Position numbers and translations under genes: made by a program
DNA from: Cycas panzhihuaensis
Lineage: Eukaryota; Cycadophyta
Direction of reading: 5' to 3'
Assembly (NCBI GenBank): GCA_023213395.1
Contig: CM041465.1
Span: 109,747,741-109,811,740, forward strand
Length of the DNA: 64,000 bases
Notes under the pieces: generated by a model
What the model was told of the DNA's origin: nothing
Databases searched by the model: none
Seen by the model: the letters and a program-made list of their open reading frames with translations, nothing else
Shown here: piece after piece, positions 41,714 through 50,982 of the stretch
Numbering within the stretch: the first letter of the stretch is position 1
Layout of the letters: each line of letters starts with the position of its first letter

Positions 41714-44448
41714 TGGATGTGCATCTATGGAATAGCTACCTAACTGAGTAGGAATGGTAAGGGCGGTCGATGGCACAATTGAGGAAAGACCTACAAGTAA
41801 GGCAAATACCACGCAGGGCGCCTTGTGCACAGAAGTGCGAGTTTGGGACCTGCAAATGGTATCTAGTTACCTGCAAGTGATTCCCCACTTTAAACAAGAA
41901 GAGAAAAGGCGTAGGTTAGCCTGGGTTGACCTAAGGGAAGGATCCTCCCACCTTGGATGGCCGAAAGGGGAAGGAGAGAACCCTTCAAGGGTTTCCCTAG
42001 AGCAAAGGGAAACAAGAAAAAGGTAGGCAAGTGAATGGCCTACGAATGGGATCCCCTCGGTTACCCGGTTGGGCAGAAAACTGAGAGAGAGCACAAAGGA
42101 ATTAACCAAAGGGAAGAAGTCACGATGTGCACAAGCAACCTAACCAAGTGAAGCAAGTTGATGAAGTAAGAGGGAAGTTTACAAGGGAAAAGGGGAAAAG
42201 GTAAAAGGGGAGGATTTCCTAAGACTTTTTCCTATAACAAATATAATGCAAGAGATAAAGTAAATGAAATATAAACCAAGATGGGGAGTTGGTTTCCTTT
42301 TCTCTTTTCGATGAGCTAATTACTATTATACAAAAAAAGCTCAAAAGAAAAAGGGGGATGAGGTGGAGCGAGAGTGCGTACCCAGAATGGAGGCGCGTCA
42401 AAATGGCGGCATTTCCACGAGGTACCCAAAGTTGCTCCACAAAGCATGGCGGACATGAAGAGTTATGGTAGACCGGAACGTGGGGCTTCCTTACCTTCCC
42501 CGAAAATGGCACTAAAGTACCAAGAAAGGAAAAGGAAAGAATAAGATGCTAGCAACAAATGAAATACTAAAGTAAAACATAAACCGGAGCACTTACCCGT
42601 GAGAGAGGAAAAGGAATGGGTCTTTTACATCCTCCAGGTACCTGCAAGTAAATGAGAATATCCCCCTTCCTAGAGAAAGGGCACTAGCATACAATAGAAA
42701 ATCCTAACAATACATGTATATATGAGACAAGCATAAACTTAAATGCATGCACATTAGTATTCAATATTATGATGATAAACTGTAGAGGAAAAATAACTAA
42801 AATAAATGATGAGTAAATCGGTAAGCCTCAGAGTGGCCCACCTCCCGCAAGGAACAACCCTACCCTCCCTCAAGAAGCCACAGGGTAGCGAGGGTATGAC
42901 TATGCAAGAAGGCTAGAAATAGAGGTAACGAGAGTCAAAAGGGACCCAAAAGGATCTACAATAAGCTGAGGTGCTAAGGGTAGCAAACTGGGTTACCAAG
43001 AAAGAAACTGGGCAAGGGACAAGTAGCCGGGGCTTATGTGAGTTGCTCGGATTAAGATGTGAGCCCTCAAATCAGCACTGCAACAAGTGACAGCACTAGT
43101 TTCAATGGCTGAAAATAACCTAACAAATCCTTGTTTCACTACCAAGAGTAGCACGGGGCAAAATGGAAGGCTTGGAGGGCAAAGAGCCTCTTAGGGAGCA
43201 TGGAAGGTGGTGCAGAATCCACCTAGCTCTCACCCAAACCTTATGTAACCCCTCTTTGCCACTATCTTGAGTAAGAAACGTAGGAAAGGAGGCCCTAATG
43301 GCAGAAAAAGGACAACCCAAAGTGGAGCAAGAACAACCTTCAAAGATCAAACCAAGAGGAACTGGAAATGACATGCAAAATAGGGCATAAATTGGACAAG
43401 AGAGAAACTTAAACCAACAAATACCTGAGGAAGAGAAGGGAGGCTTTTGCCTCAGTTAAGAACTGCTAGAAAAAGACTAAGAAATCTACCAAAGGAATGT
43501 GGAATAGCAGGTATGGAACCCCTACTAATGAGGTTGAAGGAAACACCTACACTTGAGGGTGCTTGATAGCTGCCTTAGTAAGGAAATGCTGAAAACTCTC
43601 TGAGGAGGCCCTCTCCAAGGTGTGCAAAGGGCTAGGAAGATGTCACAATCATACCAAAGAAGAGCTGGGCACTGGAGAATGGTTGCAGGTCCTATAGCAG
43701 TAGTGGAACAGCAGGGAATAGCAGAGCATAGGGCATTTTTCCTTGAGAACCTTGTAAAAAATGAGCCAAAAGAAGATCCTAAAAATGACTTAGGGAAGAC
43801 TTAAATACCCAGCCTAAACCCTAAATGAGTGATTAGGGCATAACTGGTGGTGAGTCAAGTCGCGAAACACATGGCAGTTCTGCAATAAATGCGAGAATTG
43901 CCATGATGGTTTTTAAAAAGAAACTGAGACAGTCGCCCTACCATAAATTTTGCGGTACCACGATATTTACGACGGTACTACGATATTTGCAGCGGTATAG
44001 GACCAGAGGCTAAATCTGGCCCAGCCAGCTAGCCTGGGATGTGGGCCAATGACTAGGGGGACTGGTGGGGACCTGAGACACCTGCCCAAGGGCAGACAAG
44101 CCAACAAACGAGTCATAAGAGCAAAAATACGACTCAAAAGATGTGACAAGTCAACCAAAAAATGATGGGTCATCATACAAGTAGGAATTACAAGAGCCAA
44201 ATGGGTCTCGAGGTGAGTAGGATAGAATGCGAGAAGTGGAATGGCCATCAGGGTGCCACACTCACTGGGAATGTGCCCTCGCTGTAGTCGCCATATGCTG
44301 AATAAGTGTAGATGACGACAAGATCATCTACGAGATCATAATATGCCAGCATACACTCATCTCAAAAGAAAGCAATGATAAGGTGAGAAGCATACCTACA
44401 CTTACCTGAGTCGACCACTCTGTATCCATTCCTGGAAGCTGAGAAACA
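41714..44448 (-). mobile_element. Solo LTR-a in gag of F (2735 bp)
   Basis: The TG end (TGTTTCTCAGCTTCCAGGAATGG) is at 44448 and the CA end (..CACATCCA) at 41714, on the minus strand. It is flanked by CATAC duplications, and no interior is present, so it is a solo LTR from LTR-LTR recombination. It is the same family as the LTRs of C and G, but a different family from the LTR of its host F. Confidence 0.92.
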
Positions 44449-44453
44449 CATAC
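44449..44453. repeat. Target-site duplication CATAC, right
   Basis: Second copy of the 5-bp duplication bounding the solo LTR. Confidence 0.92.
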
Positions 44454-45002
44454 CACGGGAGGGTCCTGAAGAACTAGGACCTTGGTGAGGGATGGAAGGT
44501 GCAACATTCACCCCCACGGTTGGTGTAGGAAAAACGAGTAGGATGAATGCATGGGAATGAAAGGGTTACTGGTAGTAGGAGGGGCAGGCGCAGATGAAGG
44601 AGGTGGCAAAGGAGCAGATAAAGAGGATGCTCCACCACGCAGGACACCTTCAAACCACCTGGGATGCGATTGAAGATGAGCTGCTTGAAAGCACTCGCTA
44701 ATAGCTTCAACCACGTTGGTGGGAGGGGTATCCACATGACCGTAAGAGGTGGATGGGACCTCGAATGACATGGACCCCTTAGGGCGCTCCTCATAAGAGT
44801 CACCAGTCGAAGGGTGAATCTTAAGAGAAGACGGGTCTTCTACCACATGGGTAGAAGGATGGATGTCGATGGGGTGATGTTGGTCACCCGGGTAATAGAT
44901 AAGATTGTCACCCTCTTGGGTGGATCCTAGAATAGATGCAAGGAACTCATGAGTTCCCGAGGCGAAGGTGTGATACGCCCAGTTAGAAGGATATCCCTCC
45001 AT
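44454..45002 (-). pseudogene. gag N-terminal part of F
   Basis: ATG at 45002: MEGYPSNWAYHTFASGTHEF, then YYPGDQHHPIDIHPSTHVV, SYEERPKGSMSFEVPSTSYG, PPTNVVEAISECFQAAHLQS and a Ser/Pro-rich tail. A continuous frame of 164 codons, to 44508, is one of the best-kept coding pieces in the window. The break is the solo LTR just after the GMSFPQ-equivalent position. The start is chosen because MEGY is shared by all gag copies and follows PBS and leader. Confidence 0.85.
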
Positions 45003-45240
45003 TTTTTAATTAGATTCTAATGATGGAAGTAGGTGATATAAAGGGTCCTCTAACAAAGGTGGCAAACCTCATAAATGACGTGAGAAACATCGCATATAAT
45101 GCCTTTGCCAAAGTTGTTAGAAGAAAAAGGAGTATGAAGCATGCATCGGGGGTTACCCAACGGAAAGGGAAATTAAGGAAGATCACCGAAAAGCAATAGC
45201 ACCAATAGAAAGAGAAGCAAGACTAACTCCCTTACTGGTA
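45003..45240 (-). other. Leader of F
   Basis: Non-coding sequence between PBS and the gag ATG. Confidence 0.55.
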
Positions 45241-45260
45241 GATCCCTAGTATGGTTTCCA
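45241..45260 (-). other. Primer-binding site of F
   Basis: Minus-strand TGGAAACCATACTAGGGATC, a diverged form of the C site, one base after the LTR end ..CGATTCCA. Confidence 0.6.
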
Positions 45261-45261
45261 G

Positions 45262-46556
45262 TGGAATCGCGCCTACGAGATGGTCTTCTCTGCTTAGAAG
45301 CATGTACAAACTAAGGTGTGGTCGACTATAAATAGGACCTTATCAACAAGAAGGAACACCATGCAGGGCATCTGTATGCTAAAGTGCAGATTTAGGACCC
45401 ACGAATGGTGCCCAATTGCCTTAGGGCAATCTCTGGAAAATGACACAAGGCGAGGCCTTGGGTTGTCCCAAAGGAAGAGGCCCTCCTACCCCTTGGATGG
45501 CCGAGAAGAGGAAGACGGACTCTAAGAAGTTGCGTCTTCTCATGAGAGGGAGAAGGCAATGTGCGAGCAAATGTGTATGAGATACGATGTCCTACGTATG
45601 GGCTAGATGGGGTGTGAGAAATATGTGGCTCACACCCAAGACCTGTCTACACACGGTATATACAACTATAACAAGAATTCATAAATGCAAGAATGAGTTC
45701 TTTCCCTTCTTGTTTCTTATATATTTTTAGCATATGATATATGCATAAAAGAAACACTGTGGAAAAGGATACAAAAATGGGACAAGGAATACTTGGAAAA
45801 GAAGCGTGGTTGGGATGTTGTGACCTTTCGCTCTTTACGTACTTGTCCACTTGAATTTGCCACGCGGGTGAGAGGCTAGCTGACGATGGTTGCCATGAAC
45901 AGACAAGGGGCTACCTTACATTCCGCAATCATGTGAAAGCAAAGCGACACAAAGAGCAGCAAAGGAAAATGAAAGTACTACTAACTGGAGACTAACCTGT
46001 CAAGAAGTTTGCCTCCTTCGTACTTCCATCGCCGCAAACATGCCAAGCATAAAACAAAAGTTTCTCCTTGATGGAAGAGGGGGCTGCCAAATATGCCTAA
46101 TATATATATATGAATACAAGAAGTCTCCATATGTGTATATATATATTTTCCTCTTTTGGCCACTTCTTTATGCAAAATGAGTCTCTGGGGAGGGTCCTAT
46201 CACACTTGGAAGGGGATTCAAAGTAGGGACAGGATTGTCATTGTGAATGGATCATGACTAATTATGACGTTTGAGGAGTTATGGAGGTGTTGTGGGCAGT
46301 TGAGTGCCATATGGGATGTATGACTCACTGAGGAGTGCCCCATGGTGGGTCGTCATAGGCTGAATAATATGTAGCAGGTACAAGCAACGTGATCATGTAA
46401 GAAAGCAATGCGATCACACAAATGACAGGCAAGCATGCATCAAACAATACCCTAAGCCACTTTGACCAAGCGAAAGCGAGGATGAAAGTGAGAAGTATAT
46501 ACCTAAGCTTACATGAGTCGACTCATCTCAAATCCATTCCTGATAGATGAGAAACA
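45262..46556 (-). mobile_element. 5' LTR of F (about 1.3 kb)
   Basis: The CA end is at 45262. The TG end (TGTTTCTCATCTATCAGGAATGG, then GAGTCGACTCATG) is at 46556. At 1295 bp it is half the size of LTR-a and LTR-b, but it shares the terminal box and the internal GAGTGTGGCAC-like and GTGATGCGACC-like elements only in part. AT-rich dinucleotide runs are near 46100-46145. The flank ATTGC (46557-46561) is the presumed target site in D's PMD ORF. Confidence 0.75.
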
Positions 46557-47024
46557 ATTGCAAAGTCCTAGAAACACATAGCATTCAGGGGACAACTGCA
46601 ACAAGAACTGGACAAGGCTCGGAGTGAGTGGGATGTACTACGGAGTTGCGTACAGACTCTGGAGGCTCTAGGAGGAGCAAGTGGAGATGTAGAGAGCAGG
46701 ATTTGGATAGTAGTGCTAGAGGAGCATCTATGAGGAGTGTAGAGTGAGAGAGATCGTATTCAGGCCCAATACGATCAGCTGGTAGATCAGGTAGCATCAA
46801 GGTCGAGCTGGAGCAGGATGCATACCCACACGGCGGTGATGACACTGAGGAGGCCACATGATGAAGGGAGGGAGGCAGGGAACTCACAGAGACCTAACAG
46901 GAGCCTCAGAGGGATGTGGTCCCCAGGAGAGGGATCACACCGACCAGGAGATGGTGCCCCAGGAGCAGGGCAACAGTAGGGTAGAGTATATGCATTTGAT
47001 TTGTTTTGATAGGGGAAAGCACGG
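46557..47024 (+). pseudogene. C-terminal part of the antisense PMD ORF, element D
   Basis: Homologous to 1685-2100 and to the reverse of 27340-27700: an exon with GACAACTGCAACAAGAACTGG, the charged helix (GATCGTATTCAGGCCC) and the ending near 47020. It has several stops. F was inserted inside it, so the N-terminal part, aRNH and 3' LTR of D lie left of F and are not in the window. Confidence 0.6.
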
Positions 47025-47616
47025 GCCTCCATGGGGTCACATGTAAAGAGTCATATGATTGTACCCCCCTCCAAGAACACTGGCTTCCCATAGAGGATGT
47101 ACCATACCATATGTACGATATGACACACAATTTTGATGTATATATAGAGATGGGTGATTGGTGCCCCATTTGATATATGATGTTTTGTTATAGATGATAT
47201 AGATGGTTTGTATTTTGTTATGATATTAGTTTGAGATGCACGTATTTCCTTCCATGTATGGCCATATACCTAACAGGAGCATACACGACCACCATGAGTA
47301 GAGGTGATAGACATATGTGGGGTTAGGAAATAGGGTGACATGTATGTCCATGGAGGAGCATAGTAGGATATGCAAAGGAAATGTCAAGTAAGAGGGGGAG
47401 TAACGATACTCCAAAGCATCGTCCTAACTGGGGAATGCCCAAATAGGAGGACAAGGTCCCAGAGGAACATAGGAACATGGGTTCCACGGGAGGAACTAGA
47501 AAGAAACAGAAGAGGCCATCCTAAGTTGTCATTCCTCCTGTGGCTGGAAGAAATGGGAACAAACTTAAGATGGTAGTTTAGGCTCATTTCAGAGCATGGG
47601 TGAGGTGACGACAAGG
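47025..47616. other. Conserved IN-PMD non-coding block (D), one hairpin
   Basis: The hairpin at 47516-47573 has CCATCCTAAGTTG/AACTTAAGATGG arms. The rest aligns with A and B in order; the AT-rich half differs by small deletions. Confidence 0.6.
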
Positions 47617-48870
47617 TCATGAGTAAAACTTCTTAAGGAATTTCCCATTAACAGCTTTCTCAAATTTAAGACCCTCTAGGGTGGCAATCCTATAAGCTCC
47701 ATTACCGAGGGTTTCGATAATGATGAAGAGGCCAACCCATCTATGTTTGAATTTGGTCAACCGATCATGAAGATATTCTAATTTGAGAATATAGTCCCTA
47801 GGAAACAAAGGATGGGAATAAAGATGTTTATTGTAGGTCCTTTGTGAGCGACCTTTAGATGCTAGGTTAGCCTGATAAGTGGCTAAACGTCTCTTGTCCA
47901 AAGCTTCGAGGTCCAGGAGGTGAGCCTGGTGGATTGACTCCTCATTGATGAGACCCCGAAGAGAAACTCGCAAGGAAGGGATCTCCACTTCCAATGGGAG
48001 TACCACCTCAGTACCGTAAACCAAGGAGAATGGGGTCATTCCTATGGCGGAATAGATAGAGGTGTGGTAAGCCCACAAAACGGAAGGGAGTTGAAGGTGT
48101 CAGCCCCTTTGAGACTAAGTGATAGTTTTCTTTAGGATATTAACGAGAGTCTTGTTGAATGACACTACTTGACCATTTGCCTAGGGGTAGTAAGGAGAGG
48201 ACATTTTATGAGAAATCTTGAACTTATTGCAAAGCTCATCCATCTCCTTGTTGCAGAAGGGGGTTCCATTGTCGGTGATTAGGATGTTAGGAATCCCGAA
48301 ATGGCAAATGATGTGCTGGTAAATGAAGGTAGTTATCGTTTTACCAGGAGTAGTAACTAGAGGAATGGCCTCCACCCATTTGGTGAAGTATTCCATAGCA
48401 GTCAAGATAAACTTATGCTACGATGAAGAGGGTGGAGAGATAGCCCTGATGAGGTCTAGCCCCCACTAAGCGAAAGGCGAAAGAGATATGATGGGGCGAA
48501 GGGCCTCGGAAGGCACATTGGAGATGTTAGCATGTTCCTGACATTGCCGACATCTCAGAGAAAAGGCGTGGGTGTCCTTAAAGAGGGACGACCAAACATA
48601 ACCTATACAGAGGATCCTCTAGGCCATAGACTGCCCCCCACAAATACCATAGTGGCATTTGTGGAGTATCTAGTCAGCTTCGTCGGTAGTGACGCAGTAG
48701 AGGAGGATCCCATCGAAGGACCTCTTGTACAATACTTCGTCCATGAGGAAGTATTGCCTAGCAGAAGTCTGGATGTGAGATCTAACTTTACTACTAGCAT
48801 CGTAGGCGATTGTGTGAGATCAAGACTATGTCACTATACCACTCATTATCGATGAGTGGATGGGGGAGAT
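47617..48870 (-). pseudogene. Integrase (D)
   Basis: The C-terminal domain is open for 153 codons (47617-48078): WAYHTSIYSAIGMTPFSLVY, YILKLEYLHDRLTKFKHRWV, NGAYRIATLEGLKFEKAVNG, ending KFYS-stop. The core at 48181-48405 has YFTKWVEAIPL and ILITDNGTPFCNKEM. Between them, TAG follows YYP and the catalytic-Glu box reads NGQVVSFNKTL, with Val in place of Glu. The zinc region is near 48540-48650 and is frameshifted. Inactive. Confidence 0.9.
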
Positions 48871-49330
48871 GTCCTGAATGGTCAAGATGGAATCACTAAG
48901 GAGGGAATTATTGATGGGGGTATTGAGTGGGTTAGGAATAGGGGCATCTGTGAGTTGCTCAGCCACTACCATTCCCTTCTTCGATTTCTGGTTAATGATA
49001 TGAAGGTCGAACTCTTAAAGTAGGACGGTCCAATGACCGACCCTACTCGTCAAATCTGAATGAGTGAGTAAGTATCGTAAGGGATCAGACTAGACGATTA
49101 CCTTGGTGGTGTTGCCAAGCAAGTAATACCTAAACTTCTTGGTCACATGGACCAAGGAGAGACATTCCTTCCCGGTAAGAGAGTAGTTAAGTTTAGCAGC
49201 CATGAGAGTGTGACTAATGAAATAAATGGCCCTCTCGACCACTGAGTCATCCTCCTAAGCCAACATAGCACCCAGGGTCTTGTAAGTCACCCAGGTATAA
49301 AGAATGAAGGGCCTATCGAAGCAAGGGGGC
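48871..49330 (-). pseudogene. Retroviral-type RNase H (gRNH) domain (D)
   Basis: RPFILYTWVTYKTLGAMLA at about 49255-49320 replaces the catalytic-Asp motif (no Asp). The remainder (about 48900-49250) shows YLLTHSDLTSRVGHW-like and VAEQL-like remnants in broken frames. It shows the same loss of the first Asp as A and B. Confidence 0.8.
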
Positions 49331-50165
49331 GCCAATGTAGGAGTGGAAGTGAGGGCTTCCTTAAGTCCTTCGAAGGCTTGTTGGGTCTTGTCAGACCAAA
49401 CAAAAGAGGCTCCTTTCTTTAATAGGTTGGTCAAGGGTTTGGCACTTACGACGAAGTCTGCCAAAAAGCGCCTAAGGAAACCAAGCCTACCTAGAAACGA
49501 CTTGATCTGTCATTGGTTTCTAGGAGGTGGCATGTCAAGGATTGACTTGACTTTGTCAGGGTCAATCTCGATCCCTTATTTTGACATAAGAAATCCAAGG
49601 AGTTTGCCAGAGGTAATGACAAATACACACTTGAGTGGGTTTAGGCTAACGTGATACTTATGGTATCGTGTGAAGATAGCCCGTAAGTCGGAGGCACGAT
49701 GGGCCCTAACACGTGAGAGACTCATCATGTCATCCATGAAAACCTCCAAGGTGTTATCGATGAGGTCATGGAAGATGAAATGCATCGCTCTTTAATAAGT
49801 AGCGCTTGCATTCTTAAGACCGAAGGGCATTGCCTTATAGGCAAGGGTACCCCACGGGGTGGTGAAGGCCATCTTGTGGTGGTCTTCAGTAGATATCTAG
49901 ATCTGGTTGTAGCTAGAGAAGCCATCCATCAAGGACATAACTTCGAATCTAGTAGTTCGATTAATGATCGATGAAAGAGAGTAGAAAATTATCCTTAGGA
50001 CAAGCATTGTTAATGTCACATAAATTGATGCATATGTGGATGGTCCCATTCTTTTTAGCAACGAGGACAATGTTGGATACCCACTTGGGGTAATCAATGG
50101 AGGTGATAAGTCTAGCATCCAATAGCTTCTCAACCTCTATCTTAATAGCAGCCGAGAGCTTAGGG
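49331..50165 (-). pseudogene. Reverse transcriptase (D)
   Basis: FMDD codons are at 49729-49740 within TLEVFMDDMMSLSRVRAHRA, then RYHKYHVSLNPLKCVF and GKLLGFLMSKxGIE, the primer-grip side. The connection to RNase H reads KPLTNLLKKGASFVWSDKTQ. Finger blocks with YPKWV-like and LMDGFSSYNQI (Asp-Gly-Phe) are at 49897-50133. Frame changes prevent a full ORF. Confidence 0.88.
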
Positions 50166-50977
50166 TGAAGAGGACGCTGCTTCTAGCGCATGGGGCGGGC
50201 GCTAGGAATGGTAGTGAGATTATGAGTAACAATGGAGGGGTCAATTCCCTTCATCTTAGAATAATCCCATGCGAGGACATCCTGAAACTCCTGGATCAAA
50301 AGGGAATACTCCCTCACCTCATCAGGAGAACATTCCATCCCAACCTTAATGACCTTGCTAGGGGCCAAGACTATGTTTTGGGTTGCCCCCATGCACATGG
50401 CATTCCTCTCCTCGAAGTGGAGGGTGGCAAGGTCAATAGGAAGAGGTGGAATAGGGGATGGGATTGGGTCATCGAGTGTGGACCCAATTGTAAGGATCTT
50501 CTAGTGGCCAAGCCTATGGTGACCAGAAGGCAAGTTAGGCATGAAGTCCGCTAGGTGCCCAAGCAAGGCTTCATCATCTTTGAAGTAATCCACCCCATGG
50601 ATGACCTTACTCCAAATAGATAAGGTGCTAGAGGAAGTGGGGGCAACAGGACCGTGATGGTCATTGGGTTGCCTGTCTTCCTCAAGAGACTCTAGGAGAG
50701 AGTCTTGAAGGGGCTCCTCAGAAGGAGTGAAAAGGAGTTCCTCAAAGCCATCACCGGCAGGGGGTGATGAAGAGGAAGAAATAATCGCGAGTGAGTCAAT
50801 ACGAGCGATGACATGTGACACAAAAGAGTGATTAGTCTCACCAATGAGAGAGGTTCTATATGGGGATTTAGAATGAGATGGGTGTAACCTGCTAGTACGG
50901 AGGAAAGAAACATGGTAAAGACAATCCTCATCCTCGTCATGAGACTCATCATCACTAAATAAGACGAGGTACCCGTA
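50166..50977 (-). pseudogene. PR-RT spacer (D), left of E2
   Basis: MCMGATQNIVLAPSKVIKVG, SLLIQEFQDVLAWDYSKMKG, then acidic EELLFTPSEEPLQDSLLESL and VIHGVDYFKDDEALLGHLAD. E2 entered at the YGYLVLF-equivalent (50978). Confidence 0.75.
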
Positions 50978-50982
50978 GCTCC
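50978..50982. repeat. E2 target-site duplication GCTCC, left
   Basis: Followed by TG of the LTR. It matches 60896-60900. A and B have GCTTCCAATGC at the unoccupied site. Confidence 0.95.

Larger units (their letters stand above)
32934..43813. repeat. Right copy of the ~10.9-kb duplicated segment
   Basis: Mate of 1-10860. It extends further right into the intact solo LTR and the gag start of F, and further left into G. Confidence 0.95.

Noticed and set aside
31274-44448. Autointegration product (both LTR CA ends joined to internal sequence)
   Set aside because: The right junction is a plain solo-LTR insertion with a 5-bp duplication, and the left LTR is the 3' LTR of a separate element (G), so no self-integration is needed.
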